A model generated the notes under the pieces. That model had not been told where the DNA came from. It searched no databases and saw only the letters and a program-made list of their open reading frames with translations. Below are positions 35,417 to 46,549 of a stretch of DNA of 64,000 bases, one piece after another. Source of the DNA: Epiperipatus broadwayi. Its lineage: Eukaryota > Onychophora > Udeonychophora > Euonychophora > Peripatidae. The stretch lies in NCBI GenBank assembly GCA_028023455.1, contig JAQFVV010006353.1, positions 434,001 to 498,000 on the forward strand, given 5' to 3'. The position numbers and the translations under genes are program-made. How positions within the stretch are numbered: position 1 is the first letter of the stretch; each line of letters begins with the position of its first letter.

Positions 35417-35622
35417 CACTAAAAAGCAAAAGAATAATTTTTTTCTCGGTTCATAATTTTAGTCATTATACATATTTTTAAATAAAAGTGTGATGTAATC
35501 AAAAATTAATTAATTCAAGCAATGAATTATTTACTTTATGGATATCTCACATTTTTATTTAAATTTAAATATAATGACTAAAATTATAGTCCAAGAAAAA
35601 AAAAATTTTTTGCCTTTTAGTG
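35417..35622. mobile_element. 206-bp foldback MITE
   Basis: Termini CACTAAAAAGCAAAAG and CTTTTAGTG are inverted. Inner arms GTTCATAATTTTAGTCATTA and AATGACTAAAATTATAGTCC also pair, giving a long hairpin. There is no ORF. Confidence 0.6.
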
Positions 35623-35629
35623 TATTAAT

Positions 35630-36180
35630 TTTCAAATTAAATAATAATAGTTTTTTAAAAAATATATATATTATTTTTGTTTTTTTCCTTTGTGTTTGAG
35701 CCTATATAATAAAATCGTTTAAATTCAGTTACAAGATTTTTATTTTTATGAAGACAGCTTAGAAAAATTAGTTTTAAATAAATAATGCAAATGAAATTTA
35801 AGTTTCATCTTTCATTTAATTTTTTCTTTCAATTTTAATTAAGTGTAATTGTCCCTATCCCCCCCCCCCTCAAATTAAGTAAAAGCACCTAATTAAAAAA
35901 ATGTTGCGCCATCTATTGTGCAAACTTGTAACTTCCCAAAATAATCAGATTATGATTTGAAATAATGGCAGCCAATATCATTAGATTGGACATCCCTGAA
36001 AAATTGCGTTATTATACTACATTGTCATTGAAAGTGATGTAGAAATTAAATGTCAGTTAAGTAGGTTTGAAATTGATTAAAAGATTTGACCAAAATATAT
36101 AAAAGTCTTTGCCTGAAGGTTTGTGATGATAGTATTTTAGATATGTAACGGTGGAAATTTTTGGTACGCGACATCTCAAG
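35630..36180. other. AT-rich DNA with a poly-C run
   Basis: (C)10 occurs near 35861-35870. No gene was recognised. Confidence 0.4.
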
Positions 36181-36186
36181 AAAATG

Positions 36187-36390
36187 TAATATGGAAAAAT
36201 AACTATATGCAAAAATGTATACGAGATACGTTTAAAATCTAAATGAAGTCCACAATTTTTGCCTAGTACACTTTCAAATAAGTTATATTAGTCATAACTT
36301 AGTAGTGCATTAGGCAAAAGTTATGAAATTCGTTCAGATTTCAAACGTATCTTGTATATGTTTTTGCATATAATTATTTTTCCATATTTT
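36187..36390. mobile_element. Palindromic MITE
   Basis: ATATGGAAAAATAACTATAT and ATATAATTATTTTTCCATAT face each other, as do ATACGAGATACGTTTAAAAT and ATTTCAAACGTATCTTGTAT. Arms are about 90 bp with an unpaired centre near 36270-36300. It abuts the tRNA-headed palindrome that follows. Confidence 0.65.
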
Positions 36391-36408
36391 AGATATGGTA
36401 ATGTGTTG

Positions 36409-36830
36409 AACTATTTCCATCATCTATCCTTAAATGTTGACTGTTTTAAACTTTATTTAAACTTTTCAAATACATTCAATTGTTAGTAATAACACACAGA
36501 TAGACAACACAAATTAGTAAATTATACAACAATTCAAGTGGTATTGCTGTCCAATCTTCTTCAAGTGTTGCTGTCAGTTGGGTAGAGAATTGCATAAAAA
36601 TTCGATATTCAAGACTCTAAAGGTATAAGTTCAATCCCTATGCTAATATTTTCACTGGTCAGGCCAGCAACACTTAAAGAAGAACAGATAGTAATACCTC
36701 TCAAAACATTGTGTAATTTACTAGTCTGTGTTATCGATTTGTATGATATTACTAACAGTTGTCTGTATTTGAAATGTTTAAATAAAGCTTAAATTTTTAT
36801 AGCTATTCAACCTTTAATGATAGATGCTGG
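36409..36830. mobile_element. tRNA-headed palindromic SINE-like element (decayed)
   Basis: The outer ends CTATTTCCATCATC and GATAGATG are inverted copies. The right arm reads CAGTTGGGTAGAGAATTGC (A-box-like), AAGTTCAATCCCT (B-box-like), then CACTGGTCAGGCCAGCAACA. The left arm keeps the complementary CTTCTTCAAGTGTTGCTG but has lost its tRNA half. Confidence 0.7.
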
Positions 36831-36895
36831 TTAATATATTACATAAACTTTCCATCATCTATTATTTAATGATGAATGGCTAAAAAATTAAATCT

Positions 36896-36972
36896 TAAAT
36901 TCGATTCCAGGAGATTGTAAAAGACCTAGAAAGAGACCACATGTGAGATGGATGGATGAAATAAGACAGTGT
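36896..36972 (+). mobile_element. RTE-type LINE scrap
   Basis: About 75 bp of the conserved segment PRDCKRPRKRPHVRWMDEI, truncated on both sides, directly adjoins the intron flank of the GAS8 exon. Confidence 0.65.
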
Positions 36973-36987
36973 GTTTGTGTGATTTAC

Positions 36988-37053
36988 CTTGCAAACTCGG
37001 CCAAGTTCATATTGCAAATCCTGAATAGCGTGATTCTTTGTATTCATCATTTC
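36988..37053 (-). CDS. GAS8: DRC4/GAS8 exon, C-terminal coiled coil
   Basis: A 66-bp minus-strand exon with a poly-T tract and TTTTAG acceptor (37054-37055) and an AAG|GTAAATC donor (36987 and below). It is phase 0, 22 codons: EMMNTKNHAIQDLQYELGRV then CK. KN..IQDLQYEL.RVCK matches what I know of the C-terminal region of DRC4 (GAS8), a coiled-coil subunit of the nexin-dynein regulatory complex that links doublet microtubules and controls axonemal dynein in motile cilia. The gene would run on the minus strand, with earlier exons above 37 kb and the AHNDLL-type last exon below 37 kb. I found neither in the window. Both introns are packed with transposons. Confidence 0.78.
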
Positions 37054-37059
37054 CTAAAA

Positions 37060-37670
37060 AAAAAAAATATTATCATTAATACAATTAATTATTATTAATG
37101 TAAATAACAATACATTTCAAAGAATAAAATACTCTTTGTTAATGAAAATGAAAAATGATATTGACTAAAAGCACGTTGTTTCAAAAAAATTGTGGGAAAA
37201 GTTCCTAACTTTCAAACAAGCATGTAGTTTCAAAAAAAAATGGTGGGAAAAAGAAATTAGCATAAAAAACGGCACCAAATTGTGTACTATATTGGCACCG
37301 AGTATTAAATATTTATTTTTTAGAATGAAGGATATAAAATATGATCAGGAGAAACCATTCCGAAAACTGGGGGAAACATAAAAATGAAGGAAATGAAAGA
37401 TGCAGAAATTTCAGCATTTCTTTTTTTGGATCTTAATAACAAAACAAAACATTGTGAGGGCATGTGTGATAGCATATTCAATAAATGAAACAAATTTTAT
37501 TAAAATGAGACAGACGGAAAAAAAATTCCAAAGGGTAATCAGTAACTGAGTTGTTTGTGGTATAAAAAATTTTTAGAGAGAAGAAATGTTTTATATGGCT
37601 AACAGGGCTCTCTGAATATAGGTTCGATGCACAGAAACTTTTGGTTTCATTTTAGAAGTCATTTTATAAC
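37060..37670. other. AT-rich intron-like DNA
   Basis: An open frame at 37190-37381 (plus strand) has no domain. Two near copies of TTTCAAAAAAA.TGGGAAAA lie near 37180 and 37229. Confidence 0.4.
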
Positions 37671-37689
37671 ACATCATCATATGAGTCTT

Positions 37690-37915
37690 TATTTAGGCAA
37701 AATCACAATTAATCCAATCTAAACATCCATGTTATCACAGCATAACATATTACAGGTGATAATATGAGTTTGGTAAAAATCATTTTACTTTATATTATAG
37801 CATTATCAATTCTAAGTAGCAGATCTTTATTCATATAACTAATCCAATCTAATAATCTATGTTACCAATGCATAATCCCTAAGTTATGAGCTGCAATATG
37901 AGTTTGGTATAGACC
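37690..37915 (+). repeat. Direct repeat pair, about 110 bp apart
   Basis: TAATCCAATCTAAACATCCA...TATGAGTTTGGTA (37711-37775) recurs as TAATCCAATCTAATAATCTA...TATGAGTTTGGTA (37842-37902). It is probably a two-unit tandem duplication. Confidence 0.55.
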
Positions 37916-38569
37916 TGTTTCAGTGAAGTCTTCATATATTCTATATCACTATACACTACTTCAGTTATATGCTGTCTAAAAAAAATGTAAATAAACAAAA
38001 AAACACTAAAATTTGTAAATTTAATAAATATTTTGATATGGTGGCAGCCATTTTACCATCTCCGAGCACTTTACCTGATTACATTTTTAAAAATCATTAA
38101 AATTAGTAAATGTAATAAATTTTACAATATTTCAGCAGCCATTAAAATGTCCCAGAATGCCAGAATTAATCATATTTATTAATAACATTTCTTTGGCTTA
38201 TATTGAAAGTGCATATATTTCATTTTTTGCCTTTTCCAGACGTGATAAAAAGTATATTGCATAACAAAACATTTTCCAATTATAATGCTAGAAGTTTTAT
38301 GAAATTTAAAAACATTCATACAATTGATAGGGACTTAAAAATATCAACCGTCTACAGAGAACAAAGTCTGTTGATGACAAAGCTGCTACTATGTTTCTAT
38401 AGGAAAAAGTTATTGAAGAAAAATAATATCACCATATCTCCCAGAACATGTTTAATTGTAATGAAAATCTGAATTTCATTATTCTTTCTATTTAAAAAAA
38501 AGATACGTTACAGTAATTTTTTTTAGTGAATGTTAATGAATGAACACACAGTAAATATATGTTTAAGTG

Positions 38570-38587
38570 TTTGCCACCGCCGCCACC

Positions 38588-38621
<34 letters not shown>

Positions 38622-38648
38622 ATACTACTACTACTACTACCACCACCG
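38570..38648. repeat. (CCACCG)/(ACC)/(ACT)n microsatellite
   Basis: About 75 bp of ACC and ACT trinucleotides directly upstream of the LINE-A 5' end, ending CACCACCGG. Confidence 0.85.
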
Positions 38649-38709
38649 GTTTTCTAGTGTAAAGACATGTTTACTTGTTCTCTTGATTTTTTAACTTTTT
38701 AAATTTTTA

Positions 38710-38922
38710 ATGATGGATTCATGTTCTATTTGTAAAGAACTTTTACCAAAAAATGGTAATTTCGTATCCTCCTTTGGTTGTACGTCCGGTATGCACTTTG
38801 CATGTGCATCGTTGAGTGATACTACTTACCGAAGAATGTCTATAAAAAAGAAGCAAAAATGGAGGTGTGCTGCTTGTAGAGTTAGTTTTTCTAAGGCTAG
38901 CGATGTTTTGATTCGTCTATGA
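38710..38922 (+). pseudogene. LINE-A ORF1, N-terminal PHD-like zinc finger
   Basis: 70 residues with metal ligands at C4, C7, C23, H28, C31, C52 and C55 and a Trp at 50, the layout of a PHD or PHD-like finger lacking one ligand. PHD fingers in LINE ORF1 proteins are thought to assist chromatin or nucleic acid binding. The stop TGA overlaps the ATG of the next frame as ATGA at 38919-38922. Either this is a single-base frameshift within one ORF1, or a true stop-start overlap. Confidence 0.8.
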
Positions 38923-39602
38923 CTGCTAAAAATTCACCTGATTTAATTTTGGATAAATTAAAATTATTGCCGGTGATTCACAACACAATTTCAGAGTTAT
39001 CTCAAGCAGTTGCTAATTTGCGGACAGAAGTTATTTCTTTGCGTGAAAATGTGGATCGGAATAATCAAGAAATAATTCGTCTTTCTAATTCTTGTACTTC
39101 AAATGAGAATGAGATTTTGTTACTGAAAGATAAATTACATTCTATGGAACGATTTAATCTGGATCATGAAGTTGAAATACAGGGTTTGCCTTTTCAAGAA
39201 AATGAAAATTTGCCGTTAATTTTAACTAACGTGGCGGACAAGCTCGGTGTTTCAGATGTCGCTATAGATTTGGAAAACGTTTTTCGTACAAAAAATAAAT
39301 CAGGAGCTCCAGGTTTTGTTGTAGCTCGTTTTAAATCACGAAATTCTGCCATACAGTTTTTAATAAAAAAAAAATCTGTTTTAACAGTTTCTCAAATTTT
39401 GCCTGGGATTAATAATAACAAACGTATTTGTATTAATCAGCGTTTGACTCCATTCAATAGAAGGCTTTTATGGTTGGTGAAACAGAAGTTACGTTCTGGT
39501 CAAGGTTTTGCTTTCATTCATAATGGATCAGTGTATGTGAGAAAAGATTATAATTCTCCTCGTGTTTTAATTAGAAATGAAAGTGATTTGGAGTCATTCT
39601 GA
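38919..39602 (+). pseudogene. LINE-A ORF1, coiled coil and FP-type C-terminal domain
   Basis: 227 residues. Residues 15-75 form heptad-like coiled coil (ISELSQAVANLRTEVISLRE...NENEILLLKDKLHSMERF). Then EVEIQGLPFQENENLPLILT, an RNA-binding-like fold, and a C-terminal block RICINQRLTPFNRRLLWLVK, FAFIHNGSVYVRKDY, PRVLIRNESDLESF. The last block is typical of FP25-like proteins found in many insect LINE ORF1s. It would bind element RNA as an oligomer. The stop is 12 nt before ORF2. Confidence 0.82.
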
Positions 39603-39614
39603 AATTTATTTATT

Positions 39615-42429
39615 ATGATAAATTCTGATTTGATTTCCCAGGAAAAATATTTTGCTTCACTTAAATTATTTCATTTAAATATACGTAGCATTAGATGTCA
39701 TTTTGATGAACTTGTAGTTTATTTAAATAATTTTCCTTTATTTCATTTTGATATAATTGTTTTAACGGAAACTTGGATTTCTTTACAAGAACAAAATTTA
39801 TATAGTTTGAATGGCTATACGAGTATACTTTCTCCTCATATGCATTTACGATCTGGTGGTGTTATGGTTTTTATAAAAGCCGGTTTAGACTTTTCTTTCA
39901 TTATTCCAACATTTAATACTGCAGAATGTATTTTATTAACGTTGAGACTTCCTAAATGTGTGCTTTCTGTTTTGGCTATATATAGATAATGTACAAGTAA
40001 AGTCTTGGATTTTGTTACTGAACTTGATTCTTTGTTATTAGATTTGGGTTCAGAATCTGCTGTTTTAATGGGTGATCTAAATATTGATTTGTTAAATAAT
40101 GCTTGTAAGTCTACTATAGATTATTTAAATTTACTTTATAGCTATGGATTTAGTCAAACGCTTTTTTCACCTATGCGTATAACTCCTATATCTCAATCTC
40201 TTTTAGATCATATTTTTGTTAGATTAAGCCAGTTTATTTTCTGATTCGTCTCTTTCTAAATTATTTCTTACAGATCATTTTGCTACTGAATTAAAAATAT
40301 TGAATTGTATGGATAATATTAATGTTTGTGCATATGTTGAGAAATTATCTTTTTCTAAATTGAATTATTTACTATCTGTTCAGAATTGGATGAGATTGTT
40401 AGGATAGATAATGTTAATGATGCATTTTTGGGGTTCCAAGCTATTTGTTTAGATTTAATTGCTAAAGCAAAGTTTCATTTAAAATTGACAAGTAAGAATA
40501 GAAGAAGATCTCTTTGGGTTACAGATGTGCTGGTATGTAAAATTAATCAGAAAAATGTGTTAAAAGGTTTGGATGGCTCATTAGATGTTTTAAAAAAACT
40601 TAATGTTGAAATTAAGTCTAATATTCGAAAGTTGAAGTTTAGATATTATCAAGAATTTCTTAGTGATAAAAATGTTTCTTTGAAATGGAACAATAAATTC
40701 TTTGATTAAAAAATCTTCTCCTGATCGTATTAAATGTATTAAATATAATGAAAGTTTAATTGAGTTACAGAATAATAAAAAATATTTAGCTGATCGGTTT
40801 AATGAGTATTTTGTAAATTTATCGATGCGTGATGTGCCTGAGCAGATTTTGTCTTCTTATTCAAGTTTGAATTCTTTTTTATATTCTGATGTTTCCGAAT
40901 CTCAGTTATCTGTAGCAATTGATAGTTTAAAAAATGTCACTTCTTTTGGACTAGATGGTATAACACCTAAGATGCTTAAAGAAAATAGGTTGCATTTTTG
41001 CCTGTTTTAGTTCATTTATTTAATTTACCTTTGCAGTCTGGATCATTTCCAGAATGTCTGAAAGTTATATGTTATTACCCCTGTTTATAAAAAGAGTGAT
41101 TCTACTCTTATGGTCAATTATAGGCCAATTGCTATTATTTCTGTTTTTTCTAAATTATTGGAAATGATTGTTAGGGATCAAATGTTGTCATTTCTGTTTA
41201 AAAATAAAATTTTATCTGACTATCAATATGGTTTTCTTCCTGGCAGAAGTACATTAGATGCTTTAAAACATCATGTTCAGTATTTAAAATCTTCATTGGA
41301 TCAGGAACTTAAAACATTGGCTATTTATCTTGATTTATCTAAAGCATTTGATTCTGTTAATCATAATATTTTGATTAAGTGTTGCTACTTGTATGGTTTT
41401 CGTGGATCTATTGGTAGTTGGTTGGAGAGTTATTTAAATGATAGGAAACAGTTTACTAATATTTATGGTACTATCAGTGATGTGGTCTTGATTAATTCTG
41501 GAGTTCCGCAAGGTTCAGTACTTGGTCCTCTATTGTTTTTAATTTATATTAATGATTTATTTTCATTGAAATTACATTCTAAGATTTTTGGTTTTGCTGA
41601 TGATATTGCTTTATCTTGCAATGCTGTTTCTTATAATCTTGAAAAATTAGTGAATGAGGATTTGGACTCAATTGGTAAATGGTTGGCATATAATTCATTG
41701 TTGGTCAATTTAGATAAAACAAAAGCTAATCTTTTTTCTTACAAGCGTACTTTTTTTTCTCTTAAGATTAAAATTTGTTGTAAGTATATTTTGCATTATA
41801 ATAGTATATGTACTTGTGAGAATATTCCTTTGGTAGATAATTATTGTTATTTGGGAATATATATTGACTCCAGATTGTCCTGGACAAATCACATTACCTA
41901 TCTTTGTCAACGGTTACGTAATTTAAACTATATGTTTTATTATTTAGTTAAATTTCTTCCTAGGTCTGCTCTCATTTTTATTTACATTGCCTGTTATCAG
42001 AGTATTTTATCTTACAATATCATTATTTGGGGTAATGCTTCTCCACATATTTTATGTTCTTCGCGTGTTTTGCAAAATTATACTTTGCGCATTATTTTTG
42101 GTAGATCTCATTCCTCTTCTGTTCGAGATATTTATATTGCATTTGGTTTATTTGATGTAAATCACTTATATCAATATAGAGTTATTTTTGATATTTTTTG
42201 TGCTAAACCTTTTCTTAATTCTAGAGTTTATGTTCTAAATACTCGTCTTTCTAATAAATTTCAATTACCTTTACCAAAATTTTTTAAGGAATCTAGTAGA
42301 AGACAATATGTTTATTCTGGGTCAAAGTTGTTTAATAAATTTGTATATGAATGTTCAATTGATCTGAATAACATTTCTTATATATCATTCAAAAAATATT
42401 TGTGTCAATGGTTGTGTGGTATGTATTAA
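39615..42429 (+). pseudogene. LINE-A ORF2: endonuclease plus reverse transcriptase, broken
   Basis: Endonuclease: NIRSIRCHFDEL, LTETW, SGGVMVFIK, MGDLNIDLL, LLDHIFVRLS. RT (41110-42429, 439 codons open): NYRPIAIISVFSKLLE, YGFLPGRSTLDAL, YLDLSKAFDSVNHNIL (motif A), SGVPQGSVLGPLLF (B), FGFADDIALS (C, catalytic DD present), YLGIYIDSRLSW (E). Breaks: TCA to TAA stop at 39987-39989, and small indels near 40217, 40388, 40690, about 41000 and 41067. The minus-strand sister lacks most of these but shares the one near 41000. No RNase H domain seen. Confidence 0.9.
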
Positions 42430-42623
42430 TTTTGGCATTTATTTTATTTATTTAATTAATTTTATTTATTTCCTAAACTGTTCTTTTGAGTTTTTGATTG
42501 TATTTTTATTTAATTTATTTTTACATGTAAATTCCACACACAAGATTTTTCTTGTTTGGAGTTTTTAAATATTTGTGATGTACTTTGTTTTATTTCATAG
42601 AATAAATTGAATTGAATAAATTG

Positions 42624-42639
42624 AATAATAATAATAATA

Positions 42640-42722
<83 letters not shown>
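42624..42722. repeat. (AAT)/(ATT)/(GAT)n compound microsatellite
   Basis: It joins the 3' end of LINE-A to the truncated 5' end of LINE-B. It begins as AAT and switches to ATT, then GAT. Open frames crossing it are artefacts. Confidence 0.95.
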
Positions 42723-44498
42723 AAAGAATTGTATAAGAAATTTTGTGGTTTGCATGCTTATACTAAAACTCTTATGAAAAGAGATTATAATAATAATTTA
42801 AATAGAGTTGAAGAAAATTTTAGGAATAATCCACAAATGTTTTGGAATTATATAAAAGATCTTAATATTGTTGGAAGTAAAAGTTGTAGATATAATGTAA
42901 TTAGGCCTTCTATGGATGATCTAGTCAATCATTTTACTAATATGTACTTAGATACTTCAAGTAATGATAATATGGTTGATATTAAATTTAATAAAGAGAG
43001 TTTTTGGAAGATAAATGTTAATAAAATTGCAATTCCTGAAGTGTTTACTGCAATTTCTAAACTTAAATCGAAATCTTCTATGGGTTATGATAATATTCCT
43101 AATTTTATTATCAAGGGTTGTGCTGAATGTTTGGTAGCATCATTGCATTATATCATTAATTTATCAATTGAGAAAACTATTATTCCTGATATATTTAAGA
43201 TAGCTAAGATTATACCAATTTTTAAAAAAGGGGATAGATCAGATTCTGGTAATTATAGACCTATTTCAATTCTGTCACCTTTTGCTAGAATTTATGAAAG
43301 GTGTATTTATAGTAATATTATTGTAGATATGATTAAGGTATTACCTAGTTATCAGCATGGTTTTTTTACCTGGTAGATCTGCTGAAACTAATTTAATGGT
43401 GATATCTGATCATATTGCTCATGCCTTATCTGATCAGAAGCAATTAGATGTTGTATATTTTGATATGACTCAGGCATTTGACAAAGTTTCATATATTAGA
43501 CTTTTGTATAAACTTAAAATGTTGGGTGTTAGTCCTCATTTAGTTGAGTGGTTTTCCAATTATTTGAGGGGTCATAAATCTTATGTACATATGGATAAAA
43601 CTAATTCTCTTTTTTTGATAATATGATAGGTGTTCCTCAGGGTGGAATATTAGCAATTGCTTTTTAATGTTTATATGTGTGATCTTGATCATAGCATAAA
43701 AAATAGTATGATACTTACTTATGCTTGATGATTGTAAGTTATTTAAAAGAATTATTCTTTATAGTGATCATATTGAGGTTCAAAAGGATATAGATAGTTT
43801 TTTATTATATGGTGTAGGTATAACAATATGGAGATTAACATTAATAAAACATGCATTGTTTCTTATACCAATAAAACTCTGAAAAATCTGTTTATCAATA
43901 TAAAATTGAGAATGGTGTTATTAAATATAAAGAGACTGTATCTGATTTAGGAATTATATTTTGTAGCAATTTTACTTTTAATGCACATATTAAATATATT
44001 ATTAATAAAGCATACAGAAAGATGGGCTGTATTTTGAGATATGGGAGAGATTTATCTATTTCCATAAAATATAGGTTATTTTTTTATCTTGTTGTTAAAC
44101 TTTTAGAATATAATTCTTGTATATGGAACTTCAAACTGATTAATATTCAGTCTAGAATATATAATATTGAAAAAAGATTTAATAAATTAATAATGGATGA
44201 ATGTCAAATTGTTAAAACAGTATTGAAAGAAAGGAGAATATTGAAAGATATGATATTACTGAAAAAGTTGATTGATGGAAAAATTGATGTCAGTAACTGT
44301 ATATCAAAAATAGAATTGAAAGTACCTCGTCGTTTATTAAGAGAAATGCAAACTTTCAAGATTAGTATATGTAAAAATACTTTCTTTGGTAAATCAGTTA
44401 TTAATAGATTGCAAATTGTATATAATCTAATTTTTAATAATATTGATATTTTTTGCGATCAATTTGTGATGAATGTTAAAATACAACTAAATGTATAA
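42723..44498 (+). pseudogene. LINE-B ORF2: RT and C-terminal region
   Basis: Reads PQMFWNYIKDLNIVGSK, IPEVFTAISKLKSKSSMGYD, KIAKIIPIFKKGDRSDSGNY, RPISILSPFARIYERCI, then (after a frameshift at about 43370) PGRSAETNLMVISDHI, VVYFDMTQAFDKVSYIRLLY (motif A), VPQGG (B). Motif C is split by a frameshift near 43725 (YA/DDCKLF). The C-terminal 158-codon frame 44022-44498 reads MGCILRYGRDLSISIKYRLF, LEYNSCIWNF. Jockey-type RT, inactive. Confidence 0.85.
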
Positions 44499-44688
44499 TT
44501 ATGAACATATATGTATATATAATTTTATGTATTTAGCTTGTATTTGATTATAATTGTTTTTTTGTTTTGTTTTTTTTAAATTTTAATTATTATCATTGTT
44601 ATTATTATTATTATTATTATTATTTTATTGTGTATTTCTGTTAAAGTGTAAATGTTGAAATGCACATAATAAATGGATATTGAATTGA

Positions 44689-44693
<5 letters not shown>
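42723..44693 (+). mobile_element. LINE family B, 5'-truncated
   Basis: Starts abruptly in ORF2 after the microsatellite and ends with AATAAATGGATATTGAATTG then AA(TTA)n. The last bases GAATTGAA before the trinucleotide tail are shared with LINE-A, though the coding sequences differ widely. This suggests a common 3'-end recognition signal. Confidence 0.88.

Positions 44694-44728
<35 letters not shown>
44690..44728. repeat. (TTA)n microsatellite at LINE-B 3' end
   Basis: About 39 bp of TTA follows the LINE 3' terminus; an ATT tract also lies inside the 3' UTR at 44600-44622. Confidence 0.9.
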
Positions 44729-44732
<4 letters not shown>

Positions 44733-44799
44733 TTATACTATAATCTTAATTTATATATGCATACTATATTTAAAAAAGAGTCTGTATTATATATTTGCA

Positions 44800-45420
44800 A
44801 GTATTGTTTTTATCAATGTATCTTTCAACTTAGTTTATTCCTATCGCAACCATCCATCAGTCTAGAATTGAGATTAATCTCTCCCATTATGGATATGTTG
44901 TTTTGCAAGCTACTTAAACTTAACTTCATATCTATATCATTAACTTCTATCCCATTGTACATTATTGAAACATATGAGCAAAGACATGCGAAAAAGACAA
45001 CTGATCCCCAATATTCGCACTCCTTGCTGACTTAACTCTTATTTCTTGGCCATATCACAATCTCTTACATATATCATCACTTGTTCAGAATATATGGATA
45101 GCAAATTATTATAATTTAATTGATAAGCTTTAAATTTTCAGTACTTATAACTTTAATACAAACCACTTAATGGAAATATATTAATACCTTTTGCTAATTG
45201 TCTAATAAACAAGATATTATCCCTAGCCCAAATATATTTTTTAAATACGATTTAGTGAATAACTTATCTGCAATGTTATACAGGTATCAACACCTTGATT
45301 CATGTTGACAGTTTTGTTGTATAATATATATTTGAAAGTTGTTTTTATTGGTGCATTTTTCACCTTAGATTATTCTTATCACAACCATCCATCAGCCCAT
45401 TATTCTGACCAATCTCTCAC
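44800..45420 (+). repeat. Duplicated unit plus dispersed repeat D
   Basis: 44800-44885 (CAACTTAGTTTATTCCTATC, CAACCATCCATCAG) recurs at 45345-45420 (CACCTTAGATTATTCTTATC, CAACCATCCATCAG). Between them 45050-45250 resembles 63500-63640 (TTCAGTACTTATAACTTTAA against TTCTGCACTCACAACTTTGA). Confidence 0.5.
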
Positions 45421-45423
45421 AGT

Positions 45424-45882
45424 TAAAACAGGCAAAACTCTCCATACAGTATTGCCACTCAATGCAAACCAGAGTAATCAATGAAATGCCAAAAGGCTTA
45501 TGCATAAAATTCCCATTTAATGTCTTATCCAATATCCTCAGACTAGTTTCTGGCTTGTGTTTTCAACTTAAGACTCATAGTTTTGTAGTTAAGTAGAGAT
45601 AAAAGATGGCTGCTGGAGGGTTGCATTAGATCCTAAAATCTAGGTGCAGTGCTCTCATATCCAAGGCTCCTCACTGATGAAGACCACAAGTCAGAAACTA
45701 GTCTGAGGATATTGGATGAGTAAACACTAGATGGAGATTTTATGCACAATCCTTCTGGCATCCATTGATTACTCTGGCTTGCATTGAATGGCAATACTGT
45801 ATGGAGAGTTTTGCCTGTTTTAATAATAGTTATAAGCAAGCATAAGAAATGGTGATCATGTAATGTTTATTGTCTTATAACA
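45424..45882. mobile_element. Hammerhead palindrome, short left arm
   Basis: Candidate target duplication TCTCACAGT at 45415-45423 and 45883-45891. The left arm is cut in the middle of its ribozyme at about 45559 (GGCTTGTG joined to TTTTCAACTTAAGACTC), so only the GAAAC/GTC half remains. The right arm is complete with tail GATCATGTAATGTTTATTG. Confidence 0.8.
45659..45717 (+). ncRNA. Type I hammerhead ribozyme with compensated stems
   Basis: CTGATGA at 45674-45680. Stem II is GAC-CACAA-GTC: both bases of the middle pair changed relative to GGC/GCC, still paired. GAAAC-TA-GTC with C17 at 45703. Inner stem I is TCCTCA/TGAGGA, a G-U pair replaced by A-U. Outer stem I ATCCAA/TTGGAT is intact. 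Confidence 0.88.
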
Positions 45883-45894
45883 TCTCACAGTGTT

Positions 45895-46428
45895 GTTTAT
45901 GCTATGATTTTAATTTAAAAATGCATACTATACGTATAAAAAGGGTCTGTATTATATACACGTGTGTGTTAAATAGTATCGTACACCTGAAATTCAATAA
46001 GTAATACATATTTTATTATAATCAAAGCTTATCAACAAAATGTGAGCTATTTATATACAATACACATGAGGGGGGGGGGGGCTTAGAATAAAATTTTGCA
46101 GATATTGTGATTTCACTGCATACATAAAAGTTTATTTTATATAATAATATAGAATTTCCTACTGTTTCTTTAAATGTATATTTTTAACAACTATTCACCA
46201 CTAAAATAAAACATAAATTATTAATTTTGTAATGTTGTAAGGAGCTTCATTATTTTATAACACTGCTTCAAGTTTGTAATGCTAGAATAAATTATAACAA
46301 ACTACTGATGATGACTATCAATTGTCATAAGATTTATATACTTCAGTCAAAATTTACCATACCTATATGTCTTTAAAAAAAGGTAATCGATTCTCTCCCC
46401 TATCTGAATCATCATCTTTGAATCAAAG
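45895..46428. other. AT-rich DNA with a poly-G run
   Basis: (G)11 occurs near 46070-46080. No gene was recognised. Confidence 0.4.
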
Positions 46429-46549
46429 TATATGTTAGAGGTGGGCATGCAAGAGATCAATGAGAGCCATATATCAGTTTTTCATAGTGTAAAGAGCCAC
46501 ATATAGTATTTAGGTACATAAAAATAAATACATGTAGTCAAATTTTATT

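Larger units (their letters stand above)
38648..42630 (+). mobile_element. LINE family A, near full-length non-LTR retrotransposon
   Basis: A roughly 4-kb element with a short 5' UTR, ORF1 (PHD-like finger, coiled coil, FP-type C-terminus), ORF2 (APE endonuclease, RT) and a 3' UTR ending TTGAATTGAATAAATTGAA then (TAA)/(ATT)n. The domain set fits the jockey/CR1 group, most like lineages with PHD and baculovirus-FP-like ORF1 proteins. It inserted beside an (ACT)n tract. Five or so disablements make it inactive. Confidence 0.9.

Noticed and set aside
37915-37950. GAAAC-AG-GTC string beside CACT on the minus strand
   Set aside because: It could be a hammerhead with stem II and most of CUGANGA deleted, but too little remains to support it.
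42612-42722. N-terminal Tyr/Asp repeats of a 254-codon frame
   Set aside because: These residues are the microsatellite read through; LINE-B coding starts after it.
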